DNA of 64,000 nucleotides from Candidatus Heimdallarchaeota archaeon (GCA_026702845.1 JADCLS010000003.1:335978-399977); one strand, 5' to 3'. Shown: positions 18,515 through 28,544, counted from the stretch's first letter. The notes: generated by a model from the sequence alone, not told the origin. Program-made: numbers and translations.

Positions 18515-18766
18515 ATGGGATTGATGCTGGATATCTCCTCCCTGCTGTTAGAATCCAAGATTGTGGGGCTACAGGCAAGAATATTGCTAGATTCTAGGGA
18601 TACTCCTCTTTCCACCCTCTCATTCTATCATGATTACTGGTGGGTGACTTTTGCTCCCTGTCTGATGTGTTATATGCAAGATTCATTCCTTCCATTGGCC
18701 TGGTGGCTCTGTGGTATAGAGATTCAGATCTCTGAAAAAGGAATTTATGTGGGCATTGCCCTATGA
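18515..18766 (+). CDS. Hypothetical 83-residue protein
   Basis: Codon use resembles the neighbours and the frame ends one base before the converging DUF1152 gene. The sequence is hydrophobic and Trp/Cys-rich (DYWWVTFAPCLMCY) without a clear signal peptide. No promoter is evident at the usual spacing. It may be a real small membrane-associated protein or a chance frame. Confidence 0.4.
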   Translation: MGLMLDISSLLLESKIVGLQARILLDSRDTPLSTLSFYHDYWWVTFAPCLMCYMQDSFLPLAWWLCGIEIQISEKGIYVGIAL

Positions 18767-18767
18767 A

Positions 18768-19769
18768 TTATCGTCGTTGTAGCTTCTCATCTAACTCATC
18801 AGTATCAAATGTGCTAAAATTGCGTTCTCGATGGATAAATTGCGAGATAACACTATTCACCTCGGATAGATTCTTAAGATTCTCAATTTCCTTGGCGTAG
18901 AGCACTCGATTGTATACTGTTTGCAGATCAAAACACCAGTACTGCCCCATAATCGGTGAGATTTGTAATTCTGATCCTCTGGTGCGTGGAGTGCGATGTA
19001 TATCACCAAATTCTCCATTAAGTGCTGAGACAATGGAATTCTGTACTATTGATTGATAATTCTCCTTCTCCTGATTGGCAAAATTCACTAATTCAATGTA
19101 CTTTTTGACAGATGGACTGTTTTTATCAAGAGCAAATGCACCCTTGAATCCATTGAGTTTGATAAGTTCAGCCATTGCTTTCCAATTATCTTTATCAGCC
19201 ACTCCATGGAAGTAATCCACAGTGATTCCCAGGCATACCAGGTATTTTCGTGCCTGCACGCTTTGTGCAGCAACGATAGAGGTCATATCTTCCACAGGGG
19301 TACCTAGTCCCACCTCATCTCCGCGCATCAAAGAATCATTGCCTCCATCAAGGAGAATCACCGTATCCAGCTTAAGATCTCTTACCAGAGCTTGATAGGT
19401 ATGTGCCAGTAGCTTCGGTCCCACCCGGTGAAAAGTAAAAATATCCATCTCCAAGCCTTGAGTCTTCAAATAATCCGCAAGATACTTCTCTGGGCAGTAT
19501 ACTCCCTTGGGTATGGCTGATGATGCTGTGATGATGCTGCAATGTTTATCAAACTGATCCAATTTCCAGCGTTTATCCTCTACATTGCTCAGTGTGTAGG
19601 AAGCCAAGTACACTTCTTTACCCATACCCGTAAGAGAGAAAAACAGGGGGATTCCTGCATAAATATCAAATCCTCCACCTGCACCGGCGATAAGCACACG
19701 CTCTGATCCCTGTATCTCCTGCAGGAATTTGGGTAGAATGTCCATATGGCATCGATTCTGCATCTCCAT
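18768..19769 (-). CDS. DUF1152 family protein
   Basis: The N-terminal VLIAGAGGGFDIYAGIPL is the glycine-rich signature of DUF1152, and the central LLDGGNDSLMRGDE fits the same family. The fold is probably Rossmann-like. It is about 333 residues, usual for the family, and has no signal peptide or membrane helix. Members occur scattered in archaea and bacteria, and the reaction is unknown. A TATA-like gtataat lies 20-24 bases before ATG 19769. Confidence 0.85.
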   Translation of the reverse strand: MEMQNRCHMDILPKFLQEIQGSERVLIAGAGGGFDIYAGIPLFFSLTGMGKEVYLASYTLSNVEDKRWKLDQFDKHCSIITASSAIPKGVYCPEKYLADYLKTQGLEMDIFTFHRVGPKLLAHTYQALVRDLKLDTVILLDGGNDSLMRGDEVGLGTPVEDMTSIVAAQSVQARKYLVCLGITVDYFHGVADKDNWKAMAELIKLNGFKGAFALDKNSPSVKKYIELVNFANQEKENYQSIVQNSIVSALNGEFGDIHRTPRTRGSELQISPIMGQYWCFDLQTVYNRVLYAKEIENLKNLSEVNSVISQFIHRERNFSTFDTDELDEKLQRR

Positions 19770-20033
19770 ATTTAATCTCTTATCAGGTATAATCAGATTT
19801 TGCCCGTCTTTGTTATGTATCCATTCAATTGCTTATCTGGGGGATCTATATTCAAGAAATTTCAGATAGAGGGGAAATAATTACAATCATCACTCGGTGA
19901 CATAATTTGATATATTTTGACATTAATCAGGGCTATGGGCAGCAGGAATAGAGTAGATGCGATACTGATCTTCACTGCAAATCCTTCAAAAATTGCCAAA
20001 TTTGCACGAAGAACGCTCTGAAAGCATATAAAG

Positions 20034-20044
20034 CATTATAAATC
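20034..20044 (+). promoter_or_regulatory. TATA box of the TPR gene
   Basis: attataaat is centred 25 bases before ATG 20064, implying a leaderless message. Confidence 0.55.
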
Positions 20045-20063
20045 CAGTATCCAAGGTATCGTA

Positions 20064-21413
20064 ATGAGCAAAGATGGGCCCAATGCTGAGTATCTTGCCA
20101 CACTTAACGAGCGTATAACCTCCAATCCTGCAGATCTTGCATCTCTCATGGAACGAGGACAGATATTTCTCAAGCAGGGGGACTATGCTCGTGCTATAGA
20201 GGATTTCTCATCGGTCATCTCCAAGGATAAGATCATGGCTGAGGCATACTATGAGCGTCATATCTGCTATCTTGAACAGGGTAGGATGGCTGATGCCGTG
20301 GCGGATATCAATAAGGCAATTGATCTGGAGCCTAAACGTCAGATATTTCATCATTTCAAAGCATATCTCTACTACATAAGCAAGGATTATGAGCAGGCGG
20401 AGCTACTATTCAAGAAGGCACTCAAAATTGCAGCCAATCCCCTGACTGCCATGCGTCTGGGTGATACCTATTTTCAGCAGAATAAGCTGCAATTGGCCAT
20501 AGAATATTATCAATTATCATTAAAAATCCATCCTGAGGCATTAGAACCCTATGTCAGATTGGGAGATACCTATCTTGCCCTGCTGGAGGTTGAGGATGCC
20601 CTTGCCATGTATAATCATGTAATCAAGGAGGATCCTGATCATTTTGAAGGTAGAATGCGACGTGGAGATCTGTATAAACAATTTGCCAAGTATGATGAGG
20701 CACTGGTGGATTTAGAACATCTCCTGAAGATCATTCCCGGGCAATTTGAGGCATCCATGGCGATGATTGAAGTATTGCTGGCCAAGGAGGAGTACGAGCA
20801 GGTGGCAACAATGCTCACTACTCTCAAGCAAGAGGCAGCAGGGCATGCCAGTGCATTTCTCATCCATTATTTCGAGGGTAATCTCTACTTCTACACCGAA
20901 CAGTACAAAGAGGCAATTATTGCCTTTACACAGTCTCTAACCATGAATCCACGGGATAAACAGGCATTGCTCAATCGTGGTAACTGTTTTCGTGCTCTTG
21001 AGGCTTATGAGGATGCGGAAGAGGATTATAGGGCCGCTCTGAAGCTGGATGAACGCTATGTCAATGGATATTCCAATCTTGGAGCTCTCTACATGCAGAC
21101 AGATCGCTTTGCAGAGGGAATAGATACCTACAAAACCCTGTTACAGCTACGTCCAGATGATTTCTTTGCCACCTACAACATAGCACTGGCATATTTTCAT
21201 CTACAGGAATGGAAAATCAGTGAGAAATGGTTCAAGCGGGTGAAGAAGATGGATGGTGGCAAGGCGGCTGCACTGTACAATATTGCCAGAATAAGCATTA
21301 AAAGGGATAAATTATCCTATGCCCGAAAATTACTGGATGAGGCCATTGAGCTACATCCAGAATATGCAGAGAAATCCAAAGAGGATGAAATCCTAGGCAT
21401 CTTGTACGAGTAA
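20064..21413 (+). CDS. Tetratricopeptide-repeat protein
   Basis: About twelve TPR units span nearly the whole 449 residues, with repeated signatures such as GDYARAIEDFSSVI, GDTYFQQNKLQLAIEYYQ and LGALYMQTDRFAEGIDTYK. No catalytic or membrane domain is seen. TPR superhelices bind other proteins, so it is likely a cytosolic scaffold or adaptor. The partner is unknown. The FKBP gene follows after 49 bases with its own promoter. Confidence 0.9.
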   Translation: MSKDGPNAEYLATLNERITSNPADLASLMERGQIFLKQGDYARAIEDFSSVISKDKIMAEAYYERHICYLEQGRMADAVADINKAIDLEPKRQIFHHFKAYLYYISKDYEQAELLFKKALKIAANPLTAMRLGDTYFQQNKLQLAIEYYQLSLKIHPEALEPYVRLGDTYLALLEVEDALAMYNHVIKEDPDHFEGRMRRGDLYKQFAKYDEALVDLEHLLKIIPGQFEASMAMIEVLLAKEEYEQVATMLTTLKQEAAGHASAFLIHYFEGNLYFYTEQYKEAIIAFTQSLTMNPRDKQALLNRGNCFRALEAYEDAEEDYRAALKLDERYVNGYSNLGALYMQTDRFAEGIDTYKTLLQLRPDDFFATYNIALAYFHLQEWKISEKWFKRVKKMDGGKAAALYNIARISIKRDKLSYARKLLDEAIELHPEYAEKSKEDEILGILYE

Positions 21414-21432
21414 ACGATATTATAATCATAAG

Positions 21433-21440
21433 GTATAAGA
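21433..21440 (+). promoter_or_regulatory. TATA box of the FKBP gene
   Basis: gtataaga is centred 26 bases before ATG 21463, which decides for this start over TTG 21457. Confidence 0.6.
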
Positions 21441-21462
21441 GGTATAGTCAAGAGTATTGATT

Positions 21463-21984
21463 ATGAAGCATATGAAATACATCCTGGCATTATCGATACT
21501 GTTTCTGATGAGTACAGGATCGGCATACACACATGAGGGTGGCATAGAGACTGGAGATGAAGTATCCATGACCTATATTCTCACTGTGGATGGCTATGTC
21601 AAGGATTCTGCCAGAGCAGATGATCCTTTTGTCACGGTGATCAGCAATACCAAGCTCATTCAGGGCTTCTACGAGGCTGTGCTGGGGATGAAGGTCAAGG
21701 AATCCAAATCCTTTGTCGTTCCACCAGAGAAGGGCTATTCTTCTGGAGAATTGGCTGGTAAGGATTTATATTTTGATGTCACTATTCTTGAAATCACCAT
21801 GAGTATTCAGGGAGAGAGGATAACCGCAGCTCCTCCTGACGATATTGAAACTGAGGGGGGTGTGTTTGGTGGTAATTCCAATACTGCCAGTATCATCTCC
21901 AATATCTTCTCCTCTCCTATATTTCAACTTGCAGCAGTTATTGTTGTGGTATTTGTGGCCTATACCAAATTATTCGGTAAATAA
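21463..21984 (+). CDS. Membrane-anchored FKBP-type prolyl isomerase
   Basis: A signal peptide (to about residue 22) is followed by an FKBP domain: DEVSMTYILTVDGYVKDS, then FYEAVLGMKVKESKSFVVPP and GYSSGELAGKDLYFDVTILEI. A spacer and one C-terminal membrane helix end in KLFGK. It would isomerise prolyl bonds or act as a chaperone for proteins outside the membrane, fitting the many secreted proteins in the window. The domain is slightly shorter than cytosolic archaeal FKBPs and has no IF insert. Confidence 0.85.
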   Translation: MKHMKYILALSILFLMSTGSAYTHEGGIETGDEVSMTYILTVDGYVKDSARADDPFVTVISNTKLIQGFYEAVLGMKVKESKSFVVPPEKGYSSGELAGKDLYFDVTILEITMSIQGERITAAPPDDIETEGGVFGGNSNTASIISNIFSSPIFQLAAVIVVVFVAYTKLFGK

Positions 21985-22571
21985 AGATCATCAAAAAGGT
22001 CGATACTTAATCATTACTGATTTTTTCTATTCTACTTGGGTTCAGCTGAGTTGTGAAGGTGTGCAGCAAGTGGTATGTTCTTATTAATTCATGCTGATTA
22101 CTTTCTTGTTCTGGTGATGATCATCACTATGCATCTTGATGATGAGGTGATCATATGCTGATGATGCGCTGTGACCATATCATTTATATGAATTTTAATG
22201 CTTAATGGCTTCTAGTGATACTGGGGTGCATTTTTTATGAGTTATAGCTAGTGTGCTGAAATTGATGTTTATTTGCATGTAATGGTATTTTCGGACCTTC
22301 TATCTATATTTTAGCAGTTTTGAATGATGATTATCTTCTCGATGGTGATTCATGGTTTGGACGTTCTGAGTGCTGAAATTACATAATTATTACAGTGTGT
22401 GCATTAAGCATATATTTTAGAACACAATGTATACACTCTTTATCTTTTTTTACCCAAATTCCGCATGTAGAGCTAATTAACTGCATTTTTGAGCGATTTA
22501 TACTGATTTTCTCCCCTTCACCATGCAAGTAAAAATAATCCTTAATTATCCTCTCTCGCCTTCCCGAATAG
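21985..22571. other. Long intergenic region with no assigned function
   Basis: About 590 bases without a coding frame. Around 22114-22161 are TGATGA and CTGA steps reminiscent of C/D-box RNA, but no proper D' box. A TATA-like ccttaatta lies near 22545 for the next gene. Confidence 0.45.
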
Positions 22572-23264
22572 ATGAAAAGATTGTTTATTCCTGCCTTACT
22601 GCTACTGATCCTGATCAGCAGTGGTTCTGCCTCAGTCGATGATACCAAGATCGGCATCACCAAGGGAAATACCTTCACCTACAAATTGGTTGAGTATACG
22701 TCCGCTATGCCCTATTATCTTGATGCAGATGCTACCATGGAAGTCAAGGAAGGTGAGGAATTCGACATCGAGGTAATACATGTACCTGATGATAAGGATG
22801 ATGATCTCTTACTTGAGCTCACCACCACTAAGAAGCTAAAAGTATCTGATCAGATGGATAATTTTGGAACCTATATGATCTACAATGATTGGGATTTCTG
22901 GTCTCCAGACACCATAGACTACGAATCCATTGCTTTGGGCTCCCAGATCCTCGGAAAAGATGAGGAAATCACTCATAATGATACTTTTGCAGAGTATACC
23001 CTGTCTTTTATGACTGCAAGCAGTACTCTTTCAGAATTCTACTATCATATTGTCTATAATGCCAAGGATGGGGCACTTCATTATGTAAATGCCACGATTC
23101 TAACCCTTGAGGATCCAAATGACGAGTATTCCATGGCTGTATCCACACATTATGTGCTGGAACGCACGAATTTCTCAGAGGGAAGTGCTCTACCCGGATT
23201 TACCTGGGCATATTCCCTCATTCTCCTGCCAATTCTTGCCATTATCCGTAAAAAACAGAAATAA
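22572..23264 (+). CDS. Secreted protein with C-terminal membrane tail
   Basis: Signal peptide MKRLFIPALLLLILISSGSA, a beta-rich ectodomain of about 180 residues rich in Asp/Thr, then LPGFTWAYSLILLPILAIIR and a KKQK tail. The plan (a signal peptide, an extracellular domain, a helix and basic residues) is the same as several genes in this window, and the KDG...Y-x-N-A segment recalls the family of 7894 and 52586 without a confident alignment. It is probably displayed on the cell surface. No function is known. Confidence 0.8.
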   Translation: MKRLFIPALLLLILISSGSASVDDTKIGITKGNTFTYKLVEYTSAMPYYLDADATMEVKEGEEFDIEVIHVPDDKDDDLLLELTTTKKLKVSDQMDNFGTYMIYNDWDFWSPDTIDYESIALGSQILGKDEEITHNDTFAEYTLSFMTASSTLSEFYYHIVYNAKDGALHYVNATILTLEDPNDEYSMAVSTHYVLERTNFSEGSALPGFTWAYSLILLPILAIIRKKQK

Positions 23265-23337
23265 TCTAAAATTGCACAATCGCTCCCCCTCATCCTTTGA
23301 AATTACCTATTTTGTAAGCAAGATCTTTAGATAGGAT

Positions 23338-23826
23338 TTGCCACATACGGGCACTGTGAGCCGTAAAGTAGAGAAAATACTGAAGGATATGGTGGCATCT
23401 ATACCCGAAATAAAAGCTGTGATGCTTATCACCCATGATGATCCCATTTTTGTTGGTCAGTATGAGGGAGAATCACGTATAAATGAACGGAATCTGATGG
23501 TTTCCACCATGTTGGTGTCTGCCGAATCACTTGTAATGGGAGAAGGAGAGCTGGAACAGGTATATGTGCGACATTCGGGGGGGTATATCATCGCACAATA
23601 TGTCAGTATGAGTGCCATACTCGTTGTTTATACCACTCGAGATGTGAAATTGGGTCTGATTTTCCTCGATTCCAAGCGTACAGCTGAAAAATTAGCTAAA
23701 ATCTATGATGATAAGTATCTTCCTCTAATTCTGAGGACTGAGGGCCATGATATCAGGGAGAGTATCGATGAGCTTCTGGATCTCTATGATGAGTGGGAGA
23801 GTAAGGGAATAGGTAAGAAGATATAA
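23338..23826 (+). CDS. Roadblock/LC7 domain protein, first copy
   Basis: The pattern of a Roadblock/LC7 fold is clear: an N-terminal helix, AVMLITHDDPIFVGQ, a long helix with STMLVSAESLVMGEG, then VYVRHSGGYIIAQYV and AILVVYTT strands and a final helix. The family (MglB, LAMTOR, dynein LC7) dimerises and regulates small GTPases, and Asgard archaea carry many copies. It starts at TTG 23338, 26 bases after a TATA-like tattttgtaa. It shares the C-terminal G-x-GKKI with the copy at 24394, so the two may form a heterodimer. No GTPase gene is nearby. Confidence 0.8.
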   Translation: MPHTGTVSRKVEKILKDMVASIPEIKAVMLITHDDPIFVGQYEGESRINERNLMVSTMLVSAESLVMGEGELEQVYVRHSGGYIIAQYVSMSAILVVYTTRDVKLGLIFLDSKRTAEKLAKIYDDKYLPLILRTEGHDIRESIDELLDLYDEWESKGIGKKI

Positions 23827-23841
23827 TGGAATGAGCTGGTT

Positions 23842-24261
23842 ATGTTGCTCTTATCGCAGAATATTCAGGCACAGACCATCGATACCGTATCTACAGACTT
23901 TGTACTCGATGGAAACCTCATCTCCGGTACAATAGAACTGCATAATCCTCATCTGGAGGCCCATCTCATCGTAATATCGGCAGAAACCAAAGTTCCAGTT
24001 GATGATTTGCTGCTCAGTCTGGGTAATTTTGCAGATTGTGTGGAGGTAAGGCATGTAGATCATTATGAATTCGGTGAAACACTACATCTTGGTGATTTTG
24101 AGCTAAAATACTGTGGATTTGATTTTGAGATTGGAGTTAATTGCACCCTCACCGTCAATTATCAGCTAGATCACGTTTCCATTCCTCTGATTTTACTAAT
24201 TATTGTGCTTCCAGCCGGTCTAATGATCATTATCCACCCGCGATTGCATCGGAATGACTAA
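23842..24261 (+). CDS. Single-pass membrane protein between Roadblock genes
   Basis: A short hydrophobic start (MLLLSQNIQAQ, perhaps a truncated signal peptide) precedes a beta-rich domain of about 100 residues with two cysteines. One strong membrane helix near the C-terminus ends in HPRLHRND. It starts 15 bases after the first Roadblock stop, so the two are probably co-transcribed, and it could be the membrane anchor or receptor for the Roadblock complex. That role is inferred from position only. Confidence 0.65.
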   Translation: MLLLSQNIQAQTIDTVSTDFVLDGNLISGTIELHNPHLEAHLIVISAETKVPVDDLLLSLGNFADCVEVRHVDHYEFGETLHLGDFELKYCGFDFEIGVNCTLTVNYQLDHVSIPLILLIIVLPAGLMIIIHPRLHRND

Positions 24262-24393
24262 TTGCCCTAATACTCAGCAAATTTTACACTAACGGATCTA
24301 TCATGTGATCAAATATTGGATAAAAAAATGAGAATTGAACGGTATGATCTGCTGAACAATCAAATACTGATGAAATTATAACTATTCTTGGTT

Positions 24394-24858
24394 ATGAATG
24401 CAATACGTAATCACTTAAAGGAATATTATGATAATTTACCGGGTATGGAGGCAGTATTGGTAGTAAGTGCTGCAGGAATGGTATTTTATCCAGATTCTCG
24501 TCATTCTGATGAGATGGAGGATCGTAATCTGCTCATTTCCACCATGTTAACGGCTGGATACTCACTTGTTCCCGAACATGAAATGGAATATCTGCTTCTC
24601 AAGCATCTAGGGGGCTATATTTTCGCTCGATCAGTCAATCAGAAGGCAATTATCATGGTCTACGCCCCGGATTCGTTGAAATTAGGCTTAATTATGTATG
24701 ATACTATGTCTCTGGCCAAGAAACTGGCAGTAATCTTCGATGATGATTGGCCAGATGTGATTTTACGCACTGTAGGTGATGATTTAGCTGAAAACATAGA
24801 TAATTTAATCTCTACATTCCAAGAAAATGAAGAATTAGGATTTGGAAAGAAGATATAG
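24394..24858 (+). CDS. Roadblock/LC7 domain protein, second copy
   Basis: Same fold order as the gene at 23338: GMEAVLVVSAAGMVFYP, STMLTAGYSLVPEHE, LLKHLGGYIFARSV, AIIMVYAPDS and an identical style of ending (GFGKKI). The close similarity along the whole length shows a local duplication with a membrane-protein gene in between. It likely acts in small-GTPase control by analogy with MglB/LAMTOR. ATG 24394 is chosen over TTG 24388. Confidence 0.82.
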   Translation: MNAIRNHLKEYYDNLPGMEAVLVVSAAGMVFYPDSRHSDEMEDRNLLISTMLTAGYSLVPEHEMEYLLLKHLGGYIFARSVNQKAIIMVYAPDSLKLGLIMYDTMSLAKKLAVIFDDDWPDVILRTVGDDLAENIDNLISTFQENEELGFGKKI

Positions 24859-24885
24859 ATGCTCCTTGACGGTTCAGTTGAGTAA

Positions 24886-25599
24886 TTACAGTGTTTCTAT
24901 CATTTTCAGTGCTACTCTTCCTGCAAGGTTTCTACCCTCGATTCTCAGCTCTCGTAGTGTTTTTTCACGATTTAGAAGGGAATGCTGGGGATTATCACTG
25001 ACTACCTGGAAGGCATAGGCCTCAAGACCGATTTTCAGTGCAAAATAATAAAATGTGGACATTTCAAGCTCCAAACCCTCAATATAATCATTTTCAATAA
25101 ATTTCATTACTGATGGTATATTGTGAAAAACTGCAGGTACAGATACTATAGTTGCATATTTCACTGGAATTTGCATATGTTCATAGGCAAGTCTCTGTCT
25201 TTCAATCCTTTCCTCTTTTTGTGATACAAGGTCTGAATCACTATCCAGTGTCATAATTCCTGCTCTGTCATATACATCTTTCACTAAAACTTGTGTTCCC
25301 ACGTCCAGATACTTAGAATACATCAATCCCACAAAGATTGCACGTTCTACTCCCACTTTTTTCATTAGTTGGAGCATATCTAGGGTCAAACTACCACCAA
25401 ATATGTTGAATATGACCATATACTCCTCATTTTTATGAATACAGTAGCTGTGTGGGATCCATTCTCCTGTAATTTCGGTTGATTCTTCAAAAATCTCAAG
25501 AAATGCATTGCTTCTCGCAGCTGAATATGCTCCTGCATACACAAAAACGGTTTTTGGTAGTTCTGATCTCCCGAACAGATATTTGGCCGTGTTAATCAC
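24886..25599 (-). CDS. Nucleoside-phosphorylase-like (PNP/UDP family) protein
   Basis: The C-terminal half has the family signature: GLELEMSTFYYFALKIG (the Met-Glu pair that contacts ribose) followed by VVSDNPQHS, with the conserved Asp that contacts the base in purine-type enzymes. The N-terminal half has FVYAG and an FGGSLTLDMLQLM segment in place of the usual G-x-G-x-P-S region. It would cleave a nucleoside or related N-glycoside, but the substrate is not evident. It starts with GTG 25599, 26 bases after ttttaagatt. Confidence 0.75.
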   Translation of the reverse strand: MINTAKYLFGRSELPKTVFVYAGAYSAARSNAFLEIFEESTEITGEWIPHSYCIHKNEEYMVIFNIFGGSLTLDMLQLMKKVGVERAIFVGLMYSKYLDVGTQVLVKDVYDRAGIMTLDSDSDLVSQKEERIERQRLAYEHMQIPVKYATIVSVPAVFHNIPSVMKFIENDYIEGLELEMSTFYYFALKIGLEAYAFQVVSDNPQHSLLNREKTLRELRIEGRNLAGRVALKMIETL

Positions 25600-25706
25600 A
25601 ATTTATAGGAATATTCATTGTTTTTAAGATTATATTAGCTACTCCAACGTATAAGGTGAAAATATATCGGTGTTAGTTACTCAATCAATTCTTTGTATCT
25701 TCATAA

Positions 25707-26522
25707 TTATGCATCTTCAAGGGCTGAACTAACCAAATCCACCACCATCAAAGCCCCTTTCTCACTCAGGTGCAGATTATCGATATGTAGGTGGAATCCT
25801 AGCTTTTCTGCTATATTTTGCCAACTTTGACCAAAAAGATAGTGTTTGGCTATGGCCTGAACCATGAAATTATCTGATTTTGCATGTTCAAATGGTGGAT
25901 CTACTGGTCGTTCATCAAGAAATTCAGTCATACGCTCATGTAGTGGCAAATATCGAATATTTTGATCTCTAGCAACCTCCAGAATCGTCTCAGAATACTC
26001 TGTAGCCCTCAAATATTCCGGTTCTGTGATAGTCTCTCCGATTGTTGGGAGGCTGAAAATGGATATTATACAGTCTACAGCCTTTAATCTATCAATGATG
26101 ATATTTAAATTCTCCCGATACCATGCTTTTGTAGGTTCTTGAGGTAATTTCAGGGCTTTGTAATTCTTGGCAAATTTCTCACCAAAGGTATAGTTGACAT
26201 CATTGGTACCAATCATGAGGAATGCATATGCTGGTTTGGTCGCGATGATCTCATCGAGTCGTTGCACTACTGAGTAAGCCATATGCGCGTTGATACCTGC
26301 ATTGACGAAGTGGTACTTCGGATATTTTTTTTGCAGTGCATTGACAAAATTGAATCCGATGTTACCATGTGTAATCGAGTCACCAATCATGGCAACCACT
26401 GGTCGACCATCATCAACATACTTTGCAGGTCGGTTGGAGGGTAGTCTAGTAGCTCGTAAATAGGCGTAAATCACTGCTAAAACAAGAAATCCGCTGATTC
26501 CAAGGATTACATATCCAATCAT
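25707..26522 (-). CDS. Membrane-anchored SGNH/GDSL hydrolase
   Basis: An N-terminal membrane helix (residues about 3-20) is followed by an SGNH esterase domain: block I IGDSITHG with the nucleophile Ser, block III LMIGTNDVNY, and block V IDNLHLSEKG with the catalytic Asp/His. These enzymes hydrolyse esters of lipids or acetylated sugars. The membrane helix would hold the catalytic domain at the membrane, and its side is not certain. I use ATG 26522 because the residues before it read as non-coding. Confidence 0.85.
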   Translation of the reverse strand: MIGYVILGISGFLVLAVIYAYLRATRLPSNRPAKYVDDGRPVVAMIGDSITHGNIGFNFVNALQKKYPKYHFVNAGINAHMAYSVVQRLDEIIATKPAYAFLMIGTNDVNYTFGEKFAKNYKALKLPQEPTKAWYRENLNIIIDRLKAVDCIISIFSLPTIGETITEPEYLRATEYSETILEVARDQNIRYLPLHERMTEFLDERPVDPPFEHAKSDNFMVQAIAKHYLFGQSWQNIAEKLGFHLHIDNLHLSEKGALMVVDLVSSALEDA

Positions 26523-26636
26523 ATTCGTCTCTACAGGGTTTCTATTCAAGAATGTATGGGGAAAAGGTATGCATCTACGATGGAAATTACACTAAAAACA
26601 GTGAAAATAGGTGTTACTTCTATATTTTTTGCAGTT

Positions 26637-28544
26637 TCAGATATTGAAAACTTGTTTGACCTGAGCAATATATGCCTTCATATCGCTTTTTTCCTTGGAT
26701 TTGGACAGTTGTTCCCCTTTTTTAGATAATGCTTTCCATTTGGAAACCTCATTTTTTATTGAATCAACCTGTATATCTTTGAATTGTTGCATTTCACTCA
26801 GCTCATTTTCCTCAAAAAGCTGTTCTACATCCTTCAGTATGGCTTCTACTTGATTTATATTCTCCTGGATTAGAGAAATTCTTGCTTTTAGCAGCATAAT
26901 ACGCAGAATTAATGAAGTAGAGCCCGTTTTATAGGCAGTTCCTGTGAGATATTTCAAGTAATTTGTCATCTCACGCTCTAATTTCTCATTATCTGATATT
27001 TTCATCTCCAGTAATAGGATTTCGATGAGATGGATCATCACAGTGATCATCAAATTGATATCTGGATGAAGCTCATTGTTCTGAAACTTGGAAAATATGT
27101 CTGTAAGCTGTTTCTGAGCAAAAGAGAGGCCCTCCAGCCTCCCATCTGATTTTCTCACCAGTGATTCTGCAATTAAAGTGAGAATATTATCAGATTTAGT
27201 TAATTTCTTTAGAGATTCTAGGGATTTTTCAGCGGATTTAATGTCATTGGCCTCTAAAAAGGTTAATATCAGCTGATAATAAGTTTCCGAAAGATCAATT
27301 CCCTTGATATCCAGGATGAGACGCAAATATTCTTCAGATTCAGTATATTTTCTCTGATATCTGAACAGGATTCCCAGTTCTTTTGCAATTTTAGCAGATG
27401 TAGTTGGATGAGAACCAGTATTCACTAAGATGTCATATGCTTGATGCAAGTGATGAATTGCATTATCAAATTGCCCTCTGGCCCTTAGAATTTGAGATTG
27501 ATTGATTTTAATAAGTATATCATCCTGTGGCTTATTGGTTATTAACACAAGTTCAGAGAGAAATTCCATATGTTTCTTAGTCTTATCGTAATTTCCAGTG
27601 ATAAGTAGAATATCTATCAGCAATTTTACTGCCGGATAGACAATAATTTGGATCTCCTGGAGATTTTGCTGGCCAATATTTCTGGGTAGAAGATTAGTCT
27701 TTGACTCGTAAACTACATTTTCCAAGGTTGAGATTGCATTTTCTTCATCTTTCTGTATCCAATATAGTGATCCAAGTTGTAACATTGCCCTTAATTTGTA
27801 TTTTAGGCAGCTATGGGGATGATTGTACTCAACTATTTCATGTAAAAGATCATTATATATGGTAAATGCCTCAGTATTCCGTTTCTCTCTCTGTAAAATG
27901 GATCCAATCCTCAAGAGGTGCTCAAATTTCTCATATTTTGATGATTTCTGACCCAATATGGGGTGACTGCATAGCAGCCTCAGGGTAGAGAGCGTAATTA
28001 ATTCATCAGCTGATAATGTTTCTCGATATTCATAATAAATGAAATATTCATGTATAATTCCCTTTAATGTATTGAGAAAAAGCAAATCATGATCAAAACC
28101 TGCTTTCTGGATGGTTTCGATGTTTGAAATACTTAAATTTAATTTTTCTTGAATAGGAAAGGTATAAATGAATGAATTTAGTCTTTCTTCATTTAAAATA
28201 AGTGTTTTCGGTCCTTTTGGTTGTTTTTCACTAATAGTCAAATTTGGATAATCACTGAGGCCTAAAGTAGCAAATGTAGCATCCTGAAAAAGTGTATTGA
28301 GTGCAGTAAAGAGATAATTCATCCCAATTTTATCTTTATTTACTCGAAGATGATATGAGCCTATGGTATACTGAATATTGGCCAGAAGGATGGTTTTTTC
28401 TTGTTTTAGATCAACTGGTAACATTTCCCATGATTTCTCTAGTTGAACCATAGTTCCTTTAATCCGGTTTGGTCTAGCATCTTCTTGAATTAATTTTTTG
28501 TACTCCAATAGTTCATTGAGAAGAGATTCAAGGAAGAGATCCAT
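26637..28544 (-). CDS. Large TPR-type helical repeat protein
   Basis: 635 residues, almost entirely helical, with TPR-like units such as EKFEHLLRIGSILQREKRNT, LGSLYWIQKDEENAISTLEN, RARGQFDNAIHHLHQAYDIL and LGILFRYQRKYTESEEYLRL. There is no signal peptide or membrane helix. It is probably a cytosolic scaffold of unknown partner. A TATA-like ttgttaaaaa lies 26 bases before ATG 28544. Confidence 0.85.
   Translation of the reverse strand: MDLFLESLLNELLEYKKLIQEDARPNRIKGTMVQLEKSWEMLPVDLKQEKTILLANIQYTIGSYHLRVNKDKIGMNYLFTALNTLFQDATFATLGLSDYPNLTISEKQPKGPKTLILNEERLNSFIYTFPIQEKLNLSISNIETIQKAGFDHDLLFLNTLKGIIHEYFIYYEYRETLSADELITLSTLRLLCSHPILGQKSSKYEKFEHLLRIGSILQREKRNTEAFTIYNDLLHEIVEYNHPHSCLKYKLRAMLQLGSLYWIQKDEENAISTLENVVYESKTNLLPRNIGQQNLQEIQIIVYPAVKLLIDILLITGNYDKTKKHMEFLSELVLITNKPQDDILIKINQSQILRARGQFDNAIHHLHQAYDILVNTGSHPTTSAKIAKELGILFRYQRKYTESEEYLRLILDIKGIDLSETYYQLILTFLEANDIKSAEKSLESLKKLTKSDNILTLIAESLVRKSDGRLEGLSFAQKQLTDIFSKFQNNELHPDINLMITVMIHLIEILLLEMKISDNEKLEREMTNYLKYLTGTAYKTGSTSLILRIMLLKARISLIQENINQVEAILKDVEQLFEENELSEMQQFKDIQVDSIKNEVSKWKALSKKGEQLSKSKEKSDMKAYIAQVKQVFNI

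Noticed and set aside
22114..22161. Possible C/D-box RNA (TGATGA and CTGA steps)
   Set aside because: No proper D' box and TGATGA is very common here because of Asp codons and AT-rich composition.
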